A stretch of 43,946 nt of DNA, taken from assembly GCA_964426135.1 (NCBI GenBank), contig CAYRPN010000039.1, forward strand, positions 1-43,946, read 5' to 3'. The stretch comes from CAYRPN01 sp964426135. Lineage in GTDB: Bacteria > Planctomycetota > Phycisphaerae > Phycisphaerales > Phycisphaeraceae. Shown piece after piece: positions 31,331 to 40,128 of the stretch. Both the position numbers and the translations under genes were made by a program. The notes under the pieces are model-generated. The model had not been told where the DNA came from. It saw only the letters and a list, made by a program, of their open reading frames with translations, and did no database searches. Position 1 is the stretch's first letter. Each line of letters starts with the position of its first letter.

Positions 31331-31561
31331 ATGGACATGGACACCAAAACCAAAGTGAAACTGGGACTTGCGGTTGCGCTGGTGGTGATCGCGGGCATCG
31401 TCTTCGGCCAGAACTCCAACAACGTGCCGGTGAAGTTCCTGTGGATCGGCCCTTCGGACATGCCGCTGTCGCTGCTCTTGATCATCACCTTCCTGATCGG
31501 CGGCATCGCGGGCTGGGCGTTGACGGCGTTTCTTCGCTATCGAAAAAGCAAGACGCTGTGA
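31331..31561 (+). CDS. Small LapA-domain (DUF1049) membrane protein
   Basis: A 76-residue protein with two transmembrane helices (VKLGLAVALVVIAGIVFGQ and LLLIITFLIGGIAGWAL) joined by the loop NSNNVPVKFLWIGPSDMPLS, ending in a basic tail RYRKSK. The N-Q-xx-V-x-F-L pattern in the loop and the G-W-L segment are those of the LapA domain, present in small envelope proteins tied to lipopolysaccharide assembly in E. coli. Function here is unproven. ATG 31331 and ATG 31337 are both possible; the position of the -10-like box favours the second. Confidence 0.82.
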   Translation: MDMDTKTKVKLGLAVALVVIAGIVFGQNSNNVPVKFLWIGPSDMPLSLLLIITFLIGGIAGWALTAFLRYRKSKTL

Positions 31562-31665
31562 TCGACGCGGATATTGCCTGCCAAGGCGGCGAAAACGCAC
31601 ACAACCTCAGACCCCAAACGCGGCAAGCCGCGTCGCTAAACGGCGAAACACGCTCGTTACGCCCT

Positions 31666-31683
31666 GCTCCTGACTCCTGACTT
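31666..31683. repeat. Very short heptamer array, unit CTCCTGA
   Basis: GCTCCTGACTCCTGACTTC gives two and a half 7-base units just before the 3' end of the DUF1080 gene. It is listed for its shared period with the longer arrays. Confidence 0.45.
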
Positions 31684-31694
31684 CTTCTCTCCCC

Positions 31695-32444
31695 TCACTC
31701 CTCCAGCTTGATGCGGATGTTCTTGAACTCCACCCACATCGGCGGCCCGGCGTGGATTTGCAAGGCCAGGATGCCGCTGTCGCATCGGCCCTTTTCGTCG
31801 TTGTCGGTGAAGTCCACCGTCTGGATGCCGTTGAGATAGTGCCGCACGTGGTTGCCCTTGCAGATGATGACGTAATCGTTCCAGTCGCCCTTCTTGTAGG
31901 TCGCGCCGATCGCGGCCTTGTCGCCGAGTTTGCCGACGACCTTGGGCGTGGGCTTGCCCTTCGCATCGGCGGCGGGCTCCATCACGACCTTGTCGCCGAC
32001 GTTGTTCAGGTAGCCCCGGCCGCGCTCGTGGTAGAGGAAGCCCACCTTGCCCGGCGTGTTCTCCACTTCCGCCTGATACCCGCCGACCACCCACTTGTTC
32101 TCGTCCGTGTCCTTAAAGGGGACGTGCTTGCTGCGATACTGGATGCCGCTGTTGCCGCTTTCGATGCGGAAGGAAAGGCGGAGTTCGAAATCCTTGAGCG
32201 TGCCGCCCTTCCAGATCAGGAAGGTGTTGCCCTTGGCGACTTTCTCCTTGGTGGTCTCGCCGCGGATGACGCCATCCTTGGCGGCCCAGAGCTGCATGTT
32301 GCCCTCCCAGCCGTCGAGGTTCTTGCCGTTGAAGATGACCTTCATGTCCTTCGGCTCCGGCGGCGCGGTGGGCTTGGGGGCATCGTCGGCACCCGCAACA
32401 CCGGCGAACAGGATCACAGCCAACGAGAAAATGCGAGCGAGCAT
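31695..32444 (-). CDS. Secreted DUF1080 family protein, second paralogue
   Basis: A 249-residue exported protein: signal peptide 1-19 (IFSLAVILFAGVAGA), a short Pro-rich linker, then a DUF1080 domain. The family start is MKVIFNGKNLDGWEG, followed by FELRLSFRIESGNSGIQYRS, VGGYQAEVENTPGKVGFLYHERGRG and FKNIRIKLEE. It belongs to the longer DUF1080 subtype with the GKVGFLYHERGRG segment, distinct from the 208-residue paralogue at 4490-5116. Glycoside-related hydrolysis is the best general guess. AAAGGAA precedes ATG 32444. It is divergent from the GH32-like gene 200 bases away, so the two may be controlled together. Confidence 0.9.
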   Translation of the reverse strand: MLARIFSLAVILFAGVAGADDAPKPTAPPEPKDMKVIFNGKNLDGWEGNMQLWAAKDGVIRGETTKEKVAKGNTFLIWKGGTLKDFELRLSFRIESGNSGIQYRSKHVPFKDTDENKWVVGGYQAEVENTPGKVGFLYHERGRGYLNNVGDKVVMEPAADAKGKPTPKVVGKLGDKAAIGATYKKGDWNDYVIICKGNHVRHYLNGIQTVDFTDNDEKGRCDSGILALQIHAGPPMWVEFKNIRIKLEE

Positions 32445-32567
32445 GGGAATTCCTTTCGGTAAGATGAATCCATCGTATCGGTGAGCGATGGGCGGGTGCA
32501 AGTGGCGCCATGCGACGCGGCGTGTGACGATCATCGTGCGACAACTGATGCGATCCGCGACCCGCGG

Positions 32568-32636
32568 GGCACCCGGCCCCTCACCCTAACCCTCTCCCCC
32601 GTCAATCCGGGGGAGAGGGGACCAAGGCAAAGGCAG
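32568..32636. repeat. Half copy of bipartite palindromic element
   Basis: CCCTCACCCTAACCCTCTCC and a CCCCCGTCAATCCGGGGGAG hairpin with GGGGACCAAGGC match the right half of the element at 35029-35215. It ends 8 bases before the GH32-like start codon. Confidence 0.8.
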
Positions 32637-32643
32637 GCATCCT

Positions 32644-34743
32644 ATGTGCAAACCCCCAAGTTCGAAGTGTGTTGCCGTTCTCGTTCCCACTTTCGCCGCC
32701 CTTTTCGTTCACGCCATCGCTCCCATGGCGCTTGGCGCGGAGCAAGTTCCTCTGAAGGACAAGACGCTGATCGTGTGGGTTGCCCCCGCCAACCTGACTC
32801 AGCGCGGCGGCAGTGCGCTGACCATCGAGAACCGGACGTCGCGCTTCGACGCCATCGTTTTCGGCGAGTTGGCGGCGGGCAGGTGGATGGCCGGCAGCGA
32901 TATGTTCAACCGCACGCAGAAGGACCAGAGCAAGTTCCCCGCGGAAACCGCCGACACCAGGACCTTTGTCCAGATGGCGATGGTTTACAAGGACAAACAG
33001 GTCACTGCGTATCGCAACGGCGTACAGTATTCGCAGCACACCTTCGCCGGCGCGCCGCAGGAGTTCAGCGGATCGATCGCGGTCGGCATCGGCAAGCGGC
33101 ATCGCACGCAGATCGGCCGCGAACACTTCGCCGGCTCCGTCGACGACGTCCGCATTTACGATCGGCCCCTGACTGGTGAACAGATCGCGGCGCTCAAGCC
33201 CGACGTGGAAGGCGACATCAAGCCCTGGGCGTGGTGGACGTTTGATGACAAAGATGCCAAGGAACGCACCGGGCGATTTGAAATCTCCGAACTCGCCGGC
33301 GGCGCGAAGGTGGTCGAAGGCAAGCTCGTGCTCGATGGCGTCAGCGGCACGTTCACCAGCAGGACCGCCGCGGGGCCGATCACCTACGAAACCCCGGCCC
33401 GGCCCGCGAATCCGCCGGCGAACTGGCTGACTTTTCACCTGGCCCATCCCGGCCCCGGCAACGCCATGCCGGGCGACCCGAACTGTGCGTTCTTTTGGAA
33501 GGGCCGCGTTCACCTGCATTACATCTATCGCAACGATGACGGATTCGTCTTCGCCCACGTCTCCAGCGAGGACATGGTGCGATGGAAGTGGCACCCCACC
33601 ACGCTCACGCCGTCGTTTACCGAGCACGGCATGTTCAGCGGCACCGGCTTCTTCACCAAGGAGGGAACGCCCGCGATCATCTATCACGGCGAAGGCTCCG
33701 GCCGCAATCAGATCGCCGTCGCCCAGGACGACCAACTGGAGAAGTGGAGCAAGCCGTGGAAGCTGGAGCCGCGCATTCAGCCAGGCCAGGACGGCAGCAA
33801 GATCGCCAACTGGGATCCCGATGCGTGGATCGATGGCGACCACTACTACGCCCTTTCCGGCGGCTCGCCCGGCAGCGGCAAACCGCCCACGCTGTTCAAG
33901 TCCGCGGACCTGAAGAACTGGGATTACCTGGGCCTGTTCCTGACGAAGGACATGCCGGACGTGCGCAAGGACGAGGACATTTCCTGCCCGAACTTTTTCA
34001 AGATCGGCAACAAGCACATGCTGTTGTGCATCAGCCACAACCTCGGCTGCCGGTACTACCTGGGCGAGTGGAAAAACGAGAAGTTCACGCCGGAGTTTCA
34101 CGCCCGCATGAACTGGAAAGGCTGGGAGTGCTTCGCCCCCGAGAGCGTGCTGACCGCCGACGGACGGCGCGTGATGTGGGCGTGGTGCAACATCGGCCAC
34201 CCGCAAAGCGGGATCCAGTCGCTGCCGCGCGAGCTGAGCCTGCCCGATGACGGGGTGCTGCGCATCAAGCCGCTGCGCGAACTGGAGAAGCTTCGCCGCG
34301 ATGAAAAGAGCGCGGCAAACCTCGCTCTCAAGAGTGACTCGCGAACGAAGCTGGCGGACATCGCCGGCGACACGCTGGAGTTGAAGCTGTCATTCGAGCC
34401 AGGCACGGCGAAGGAATTCGGCCTGGCGGTGTACTGCGACAAGGAGGGCAAGGGCGGCTTTCCGCTGACCATCGATCGCGCCAACAAGGTGCTGCTGCTG
34501 GGCAGCGTGAAAGTGCCGTTCGAGCTCAAGGCCGGTGAGCGCGCGGAACTGCGCGTGTTCCTGGACAAGAACATGATCGAAGTGTTCGCCAACGACCGGC
34601 AGGCCGCGGTGGCGGCGACTAACAGCCAGGGCTTCAAGCTGACGCCGGAGAATCAGGCGATCAGCCTGATCAGCAAAGGCGGCGATGCCGTGGCGACGGA
34701 GGTGAGAAGCTGGGAGATGAAGTCGATCTACGCGGAGCCGTGA
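32644..34743 (+). CDS. Exported GH32-like glycosidase with N-terminal LamG-like domain
   Basis: A 699-residue exported protein with signal peptide 1-32. Residues 35-190 form a LamG/concanavalin-like domain (ending GSVDDVRIYDRPLTGEQIAALKP). Residues about 255-530 follow the GH32 five-bladed propeller: AMPGDPNCAFFWKGRVHLHYI (Asp278 as nucleophile), FSGTGFF, ANWDPDAWIDGDHYYALSGG (Asp391 as transition-state stabiliser), then DISCPNFFKIGNKHMLLCIS. In canonical GH32 the last block reads ECP with the acid/base Glu; here it is Ser447-Cys-Pro. Residues 560-690 are the GH32 C-terminal sandwich (LRVFLDKNMIEVFANDRQAA). Invertase- or fructanase-like function is therefore uncertain. GGCAGG lies 6 bases before the ATG. 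Confidence 0.85.
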   Translation: MCKPPSSKCVAVLVPTFAALFVHAIAPMALGAEQVPLKDKTLIVWVAPANLTQRGGSALTIENRTSRFDAIVFGELAAGRWMAGSDMFNRTQKDQSKFPAETADTRTFVQMAMVYKDKQVTAYRNGVQYSQHTFAGAPQEFSGSIAVGIGKRHRTQIGREHFAGSVDDVRIYDRPLTGEQIAALKPDVEGDIKPWAWWTFDDKDAKERTGRFEISELAGGAKVVEGKLVLDGVSGTFTSRTAAGPITYETPARPANPPANWLTFHLAHPGPGNAMPGDPNCAFFWKGRVHLHYIYRNDDGFVFAHVSSEDMVRWKWHPTTLTPSFTEHGMFSGTGFFTKEGTPAIIYHGEGSGRNQIAVAQDDQLEKWSKPWKLEPRIQPGQDGSKIANWDPDAWIDGDHYYALSGGSPGSGKPPTLFKSADLKNWDYLGLFLTKDMPDVRKDEDISCPNFFKIGNKHMLLCISHNLGCRYYLGEWKNEKFTPEFHARMNWKGWECFAPESVLTADGRRVMWAWCNIGHPQSGIQSLPRELSLPDDGVLRIKPLRELEKLRRDEKSAANLALKSDSRTKLADIAGDTLELKLSFEPGTAKEFGLAVYCDKEGKGGFPLTIDRANKVLLLGSVKVPFELKAGERAELRVFLDKNMIEVFANDRQAAVAATNSQGFKLTPENQAISLISKGGDAVATEVRSWEMKSIYAEP

Positions 34744-34873
34744 TGAGGTCTGCCACCGCCGCGATTTGCCACGGTGAGCGCGGGTGACGCGAATGATCGA
34801 TTCCCGCATTGGCCCATCCGGGCGATCCGCGCTATTCGCGGTCGATCCGGGACGGGCTGGAAGAGATGAAAAG

Positions 34874-34957
34874 TGGGGGCGGTAGGATTTGAACCTACGA
34901 AGGCGTTAAGCCAACAGATTTACAGTCTGTCCCGTTTGGCCGCTTCGGTACACCCCC
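34874..34957 (-). tRNA. tRNA-Tyr(GTA)
   Basis: An 84-base class II tRNA on the minus strand. Acceptor GGGGGTG pairs with CGCCCCC and a discriminator A, anticodon loop CTGTAAA carries GTA, and there is a long variable arm and a T loop TTCAAAT. CCA is not encoded. Confidence 0.95.
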
Positions 34958-35028
34958 AAAGCAGGCCAAGTAGAGTATCGTCGGACGTCTGGAAAATCAA
35001 AGCGCGACGTTGCATGCAGGCGATGGGT

Positions 35029-35215
35029 CTGCCAGATTTTCCGGGGACGTTGGATCGGCCCCCTCGCCCCCGGCTCTGCGGGGGAGAGGGTTGGGGTGAG
35101 GGGGTTTGCGATGTCGAGCGACAAATGGACGCCCAAGGTTCACCGTCCCCCTCACCCTAACCCTCTCCCCCAGCAGACTGGGGGAGAGGGGACCAAGCCC
35201 CCGGAAAATTGGGCA
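35029..35215. repeat. Bipartite palindromic element, complete copy
   Basis: Left end CTGCCAGATTTTCCGGGG, then CCCCCGGCTCTGCGGGGGAG and a GGTGAGGGGG tail. Right half CCCCCTCACCCTAACCCTCT, CCCCCAGCAGACTGGGGGAG and end CCCCCGGAAAATTGGGCAC. It fills most of the 330-base gap between tRNA-Tyr and the DNA methyltransferase; no gene is present there. Confidence 0.88.
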
Positions 35216-35275
35216 CACCCCAGGCGATCGGGCGATTGCTCCCGACCCTTCCGTGCGCCGCGCACCGATTCTAAG

Positions 35276-35281
35276 TAGAAT
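35276..35281 (+). promoter_or_regulatory. -10 box of the DNA methyltransferase gene
   Basis: TAGAAT, at the end of the small palindrome ATTCTAAGTAGAAT, lies exactly 7 bases before ATG 35289. There is no Shine-Dalgarno; leaderless initiation is likely. Confidence 0.5.
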
Positions 35282-35288
35282 CCCGCCC

Positions 35289-36311
35289 ATGACCGCCACG
35301 CCGACTTCTCCTGCCGCCGTTTCATCGCTGCCCAGCCGCACCATTGCCGTGGGCGATTGCATCGCCACGATGAACCGCTGGCCCGCCGCGTCCATCGATC
35401 TTATTTTCGCCGACCCGCCCTACAACATCGGGTTCAAGTACGACGAGTACGAAGACAAACGCGACGATCACGATTACGTCCGCTGGACCTGCGACTGGAT
35501 CGACGCCTGCGCCCGACTGCTCAAGCCCACCGGTTCGTTCTACGTGCTCATCGGCGACGAGTACGCAGCCGAGACGCGCGTGCACCTGAAGAAACTGGAG
35601 GAGGATCGCAAGCTCGTGTTCCGCAACTGGATCATCTGGCATTACACCTTCGGCCAGAACGCCAAGGCGAAGTTCAACCGCAGCCACGCGCATCTTTTTT
35701 ACTGCGTCGGGCCGGCCGTCCTGGATCAGAAGATTTTCAAGAACAGCAAGAAGGACCTCTCGGACAAGCTCCCCTTCGCCTTCAACCGCCAGGCCGTCGC
35801 CGTGCCCAGCGCCCGCATGACGACCTACGGCGACCGCCGCGCCAACCCCGTCGGCAAGCTGCCCGACGACACGTGGTACCTGCGTCCGCAGGAAGCGATG
35901 GATGCCGGGGAGCAGTACTTCAGCGACGACTGCGACACGTGGTATCAGTCGCGCCTGGCCGGCACCTTCACGGAGCGCGTCGCCTGGCATCCGTGCCAGT
36001 TGCCTGAAGCGCTGCTCGAACGCATCGTGAAACTGTCCAGCAACGAGGGCGACATCGCGTTCGATCCATTCACCGGCAGCGGTACGACGCTGGCGGTCGC
36101 CGCGAGATTGAAGCGGAACTGGCTGGGCTGCGAACTGAGCGAGGATTACGCGAAGAAGGCGATGGAGCGCATCGAGCACGTGGTGAAAACCGGCGAGACG
36201 CTGCGGCAAACCTGCGAAGAGAAAGGCCTGGACAAAAGCAAACCCCGCAAGAAGCCCGAGCCACATCGGTCACAGCCGGCCAAGCGAGGACTGTTTGGCG
36301 AGGGGGAGTAG
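35289..36311 (+). CDS. Solitary site-specific DNA methyltransferase (N4-cytosine/N6-adenine, beta-type order)
   Basis: A 340-residue amino-methyltransferase. Motif IV DPPYNIGFKYD (residues 42-52) comes first and motif I FDPFTGSGTT (258-267) is C-terminal, the order of beta-class enzymes such as CcrM/HinfI-like and many N4-cytosine enzymes. FGQNAKAKFNRSHAHLFYCV and TWYLRPQEA lie in the region between. The C-terminus is a Lys/Arg-rich tail. DPPY rather than SPPY slightly favours N6-adenine. No restriction gene lies next to it, so it is an orphan enzyme, possibly with an epigenetic role, or a remnant of a lost restriction-modification pair. ATG 35289 has TAGAAT 7 bases upstream. Confidence 0.9.
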   Translation: MTATPTSPAAVSSLPSRTIAVGDCIATMNRWPAASIDLIFADPPYNIGFKYDEYEDKRDDHDYVRWTCDWIDACARLLKPTGSFYVLIGDEYAAETRVHLKKLEEDRKLVFRNWIIWHYTFGQNAKAKFNRSHAHLFYCVGPAVLDQKIFKNSKKDLSDKLPFAFNRQAVAVPSARMTTYGDRRANPVGKLPDDTWYLRPQEAMDAGEQYFSDDCDTWYQSRLAGTFTERVAWHPCQLPEALLERIVKLSSNEGDIAFDPFTGSGTTLAVAARLKRNWLGCELSEDYAKKAMERIEHVVKTGETLRQTCEEKGLDKSKPRKKPEPHRSQPAKRGLFGEGE

Positions 36312-36501
36312 AGGGTGTAGGGTGTAGGGTGGGACGAGGCGCAAAGTGCAAATAGAAAAAAGTGAAAAGTGCAAAGTGAAAAGTGGGAAGTGAAAAGTGG
36401 GAAGAGCGAAGTCCCGAAACAAGAATGACGAAACGCATCGCATCTCGTTCATCACCCTACACCCTACACCCTAAACCCTACACCCTAAACCCTACACCCT
36501 T
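36307..36501. repeat. Heptamer-array block (GTGTAGG / GAAAAGT / CCCTACA units)
   Basis: Three arrays share a 7-base period. 36307-36332 has GTGTAGG units. 36340-36411 runs GAAAAGT, GCAAAGT, GAAAAGT, GGGAAGT, GAAAAGT, GGGAAGA, GCGAAGT. 36453-36501 has ACCCTAC and ACCCTAA units, the reverse complement of the first array. The block fills the gap between the methyltransferase stop, which it touches, and the convergent exported-protein gene. Confidence 0.9.
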
Positions 36502-36504
36502 TTC

Positions 36505-39426
36505 CTACTTTCTGTGCTTGTTCTGGAGGTATTCGAGCTTGGGCCGAATGCCGGGGCCGCCGAGGTTTCGGTCCTGGCTCTGGAGCTGGCCGACGAGGTT
36601 GAAAATCTGCTCCGTGTGGACGTTCAGCTTGTCGAGCACCTGGATGTAGCGCAGCCACGACAGCCACCAGTAGCGGTTGGAAATCTCCGCCTTGTTCCGC
36701 TCGTCAGGGGTCAGGTCGGCGGTGATGCGGACGAGCTGGTTATTGCTGACGATCTTGTTGAAGAAGTTGACCGCGGTCTTCAGATCCTCGGGCTTGCCGG
36801 TCATGAAATAGACCTCTCCCTGCAGGAAGATCACACGAAGCTCCTCCGCCAGGTCCGCATCGGTGGCCAACGGGCGCAGCGCCTTCATCGCTTCCTCTCG
36901 CTTCTCGGTGAGGATGGAAGAGCGAATCTTGATCATGCGGTAGCGGTGCATCTGCTCGTTGGCCAGATTCTGCTTCGTCGCCCAGTCCAGCAGCATGTCG
37001 GCGAGCTTTTCCGACGACTCGGCCAGGGTCTTGGCGCGGGCGAGCACGTCCTGCTTTTCGACGCTGCCTGCGATGATTTCCGCCGCGTTGCGCAGGGTGT
37101 CCACTTCCTCCGCCAGTTCAGTGAGCACGACGTCGATCGTGCCCGCCGCCTCCTCGCGCTGCTTGGCGTTGTCGCCGGCGGCGGTCATCAGTTCGTCGGC
37201 CAGTTTCACGGCCTCGGCGGCCTGGCCCTGCTTCACCTTCACGAGGATGCGCCGGCTCAGCGCCAGCCGGATCAGGTCGGGATCGGGATGATCCTCCGCG
37301 AAATTGCGCAAGGACCGCTCCGCCTCCTCCCACGCCTTGCGGTCGATGTCGATATCCACGCGCATCAGCACTACATCGCCCAGCGTCTTGCGAAGCATGT
37401 TCGCGTGATTCTGGTCGGCGGGCGTCTGCAACTGCTTGGCGGCGAGCTTCTCGATCTCCAGCGTGTCGGCGCGAAGCTCGTCGCGGCGGGTGGAGCGGGG
37501 CTGCCCGTCAGGCATTTTCCGCAGCAACTGCATCTCGCACCACAGCTTCTCGCGGCGGGCCTCGACGTAATCGCGATGACCGGGCGGGATGATGGCGTAG
37601 GACTTGATCGCCTCTTCGATCTGGCCGCTCGATTGCAGAATGTTGAAGGTGTAGTACAGCCGCTCGTCGAAGGCGACCTGGCTGTCGGGCAGCTTCTCGT
37701 AGAGGACTTTCGTCGCGTCGGTGTAGGCCTTGTCCACGCCCTGCAGTTTGCCTTCGTCGCCCTGCTTCACGTGCAGGTTGTGCACGAAGCGCATGGCCAG
37801 GCCCATCGCTTCCTCGGCGACGGGGAGCTTCGGCGATTCCTCAGCGACCTGCACCCAGATCGCCGCGGCGCGGAGCAGGTTCGGGCCATCCTCCGGATCG
37901 GTGAGGTATTGCGCCAGCGCCTTGTTGAAGCGGGCGCGGCTCCTGACCTCCTGCGTCACGCCGGCGCGGTTGATCAGCTTCTCACTGATGTCCATCGACG
38001 CCTTCAGGTCCTCGCCCGCCGCGGCCATGCCGGCCTTGTAGGCTTCCTCGACTGCCTTCTGCTTCTCTTCGTTGTCGCCGGCGGCCTTGTAGCCTTCCTC
38101 GCGCTTGGCGATCTCATCGCCGACCTTGCCGCGGCCGTTCATCATGCTGATTTCCGCCATGCCCACCAGCACCATCGGCGGCAGCGCGTCGGGCGCCTTC
38201 TTGAACTCGTCGCCGTAAATCTTCGTCCAGCGATCGTACAGGTAGCGGCGCATCGTCTCGGTGCGCGGCCCAAGGCGCTTGTCGCTGATGAACGCGTCGT
38301 AGGGATTGAACGCGGCTTCGAAGTTCGCCTTGTCCTTGCCCGCGTGCTTGACGAGCAGCCGGTGCTGCTGGTCCGTGATGATGAGCAGGAAGATGATGTT
38401 GCCCTTGACCGCCGCGTGATCCTTCAGCGCATCGAGCGCCGTCAGCGACGGGCCCGGCTGCCTGGCCTTGAGCTCCGCCGCGATCGCCTTGGAAATCAGG
38501 CATCGCAGCGCGGTCTCGTCGCCGGGGGATTTGAGCGCTACCGCGTCGAATCCCGCCATCGCTTCGTCGTACCGGCTCAGTCCCATCAGCAGCTTGCACT
38601 TGACGTACTCGCTGGCGCGATCATCGATGCCGAACTTCTCGCGCAGCGGCTTGGGAATGTTGGTCAGTTCATCCAGCGCGAACTTCAGCATGCGCTGGCG
38701 CTCCTCCGCGGGCGTCCTGGCCTGCAGCGGAATCTTCGGATTGCTGCCCAGCGTCTTGAAATAAGGGTGCGAGTCGGGCAGCAGGCTCGCCTGCCAGGTC
38801 GCGTACGCCAGCAGGAAAGGCAGCTTCGCCTGCAGGTATTCGTCCATCATCTCTTCCCACCGGCCGGTGTTCACGTAGAGGCGGTTGTAATCCTTGTCGC
38901 GCGGCAGTTCGCGGCGGAGCCGGCTCAGATAGGTGTGGGCATCCACCAAATGCTCGAACGCGGCGGCGGCGGTGTCTTCGTAAATCTTCCGCTGGGCCGG
39001 GCTGGGCACGCCGTACTCGTAAAAATCATCCGCCAGTTCGTGCCTGGCGAGGCGGGAAAAAACGTACTGCATGGAAAGATCGGTCTGCCACAGGCCGCGC
39101 TTGTTGTTCTGGTAGTGATCCTTGACGAGGCTTTCAAACGCGGCGATGCCCTTTTCATAGGCGGCCAGACGATCGGCGGGCTCGAGGCCCGCGGCGGTGT
39201 CGGCGTGGAGGAAGTTCATCTCCACCTGCAGGTAGAGCCGGTCCGCCGGATCGGGAATGGCGACCGTGTCCTCGGTGAGGCGCACGAGCAGTTCGGTCAT
39301 CTTGCGCTCGCGCAGACCCTTGATGAGCGTGTTGACGTTCAGATGCTCCAGCTGCGCCATCGCGGGGAGCGTGAATCCGCCAAGCAGCACGGCGGCGACG
39401 AGCGTTCGGATGTGATTCGTTGGCAT
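36505..39426 (-). CDS. Large exported alpha-helical (TPR-like) protein of the ExbBD locus
   Basis: A 973-residue exported protein with signal peptide 1-24 (RTLVAAVLLGGFTLPAMAQ). The rest is almost all helical and charged. TPR-type helix pairs are suggested by LADDFYEYGVPSPAQRKIYE, LLMGLSRYDEAMAGFDAVAL, ARFNKALAQYLTD and LRVIFLQGEVYFMTGKPEDL. No catalytic motif is seen. It is the last gene of a minus-strand series behind three ExbD genes (42-base gap to the nearest), so it likely works in the periplasm with that complex, perhaps as a scaffold. Planctomycete genomes place similar large TPR proteins next to exbBD genes. Its C-terminal codon lies 4 bases from the heptamer block. Confidence 0.8.
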   Translation of the reverse strand: MPTNHIRTLVAAVLLGGFTLPAMAQLEHLNVNTLIKGLRERKMTELLVRLTEDTVAIPDPADRLYLQVEMNFLHADTAAGLEPADRLAAYEKGIAAFESLVKDHYQNNKRGLWQTDLSMQYVFSRLARHELADDFYEYGVPSPAQRKIYEDTAAAAFEHLVDAHTYLSRLRRELPRDKDYNRLYVNTGRWEEMMDEYLQAKLPFLLAYATWQASLLPDSHPYFKTLGSNPKIPLQARTPAEERQRMLKFALDELTNIPKPLREKFGIDDRASEYVKCKLLMGLSRYDEAMAGFDAVALKSPGDETALRCLISKAIAAELKARQPGPSLTALDALKDHAAVKGNIIFLLIITDQQHRLLVKHAGKDKANFEAAFNPYDAFISDKRLGPRTETMRRYLYDRWTKIYGDEFKKAPDALPPMVLVGMAEISMMNGRGKVGDEIAKREEGYKAAGDNEEKQKAVEEAYKAGMAAAGEDLKASMDISEKLINRAGVTQEVRSRARFNKALAQYLTDPEDGPNLLRAAAIWVQVAEESPKLPVAEEAMGLAMRFVHNLHVKQGDEGKLQGVDKAYTDATKVLYEKLPDSQVAFDERLYYTFNILQSSGQIEEAIKSYAIIPPGHRDYVEARREKLWCEMQLLRKMPDGQPRSTRRDELRADTLEIEKLAAKQLQTPADQNHANMLRKTLGDVVLMRVDIDIDRKAWEEAERSLRNFAEDHPDPDLIRLALSRRILVKVKQGQAAEAVKLADELMTAAGDNAKQREEAAGTIDVVLTELAEEVDTLRNAAEIIAGSVEKQDVLARAKTLAESSEKLADMLLDWATKQNLANEQMHRYRMIKIRSSILTEKREEAMKALRPLATDADLAEELRVIFLQGEVYFMTGKPEDLKTAVNFFNKIVSNNQLVRITADLTPDERNKAEISNRYWWLSWLRYIQVLDKLNVHTEQIFNLVGQLQSQDRNLGGPGIRPKLEYLQNKHRK

Positions 39427-39468
39427 GGAAAATCACCGTGAAAAAGCATGGGACCAGGAGCAGTCAGT

Positions 39469-39990
39469 TTATCGTATCCACGTGGCGTTGCGATGGCGCG
39501 GCTGGGGCCAGTTCGTCGCCTGCGCAAACGCGATGTTCGTGTACCTGGCTCGCAGCGCGGCGTTGAAGGCGTTGACCACGTGCTGCCAGCGAACCGCGTT
39601 GGCAGGCGCGAGGATGATCTGCGTGTCCGCCGGCAGGTATCCGCCGCGGCGGACGTGCATCTTTTCCAGCGTTTGCGCCAGCTCGCCAAAGGTGCGCGGC
39701 GCCGTGGCGGCGCGATCGATGTCCAGGCGGTAGCCGTCGCCTTGAGCACCGGCGGTGCTGATGCTGACGCGCAGGGGGACGTTGATGCGCAGGCGATCCG
39801 GCTCGCCGCAGCCGCCGCAGGCGGGGAAGGTCGCGGTGAGCACGCCCTCACCGCGAGAAAAGGCGACGCTCAGCACGAAATAGACAAGCAGGAGAAAGAC
39901 GACGTCGATCATCGCGGTGAGATTAAGCGTCAGACTGCGAGGCGAATGGCGACCTTCAGTTTCCGCTGCGGATCGTTGCTGATTTCGCAT
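39469..39990 (-). CDS. ExbD/TolR family protein, third copy
   Basis: A 173-residue protein with a cytoplasmic basic start, one transmembrane helix (LTAMIDVVFLLLVYFVLSVAF) carrying the proton-relay Asp29, and a periplasmic domain. In ExbD/TolR proteins this helix sits inside the ExbB/TolQ pentamer and turns proton flow into force on TonB or TolA. Its last 60 residues (FGELAQTLEKMHV, VRWQHVVNAFNAALRARYTN) are about two-thirds identical to those of the neighbouring copy at 40129-40686, so the two arose by tandem duplication. A Cys-rich stretch PACGGCGEPD in the periplasmic part is unique to this copy. It is followed 42 bases later by the large exported protein. Confidence 0.92.
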   Translation of the reverse strand: MRNQQRSAAETEGRHSPRSLTLNLTAMIDVVFLLLVYFVLSVAFSRGEGVLTATFPACGGCGEPDRLRINVPLRVSISTAGAQGDGYRLDIDRAATAPRTFGELAQTLEKMHVRRGGYLPADTQIILAPANAVRWQHVVNAFNAALRARYTNIAFAQATNWPQPRHRNATWIR

Positions 39991-40128
39991 GGCGGTGCTC
40001 CGGATAGAGTGATCGCGCTGAGTCGGAACGAGTGATTCTCGTCGAACGGACTGCCAGTCGAGGAGGCCTGAATTGACTCACGAGGGCAGGTGCTTGCGCG
40101 CCCTGAAGGGCGTGCGACCTGATCCACT

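Noticed and set aside
30953..31600. Minus-strand open frame of 215 codons
   Set aside because: It runs antisense through the LapA-like gene and out of frame with the ISL3 relic; composition is Arg/Gln-rich without a recognised domain.
34778..34800. GCGGGTGACGCGAATGATCG, similar to the 3' end of tRNA-Gly, as an attachment site
   Set aside because: Only about ten bases match without break and it lies on the wrong side of the tRNA for an element whose integrase is at 29501-30091. Probably chance.
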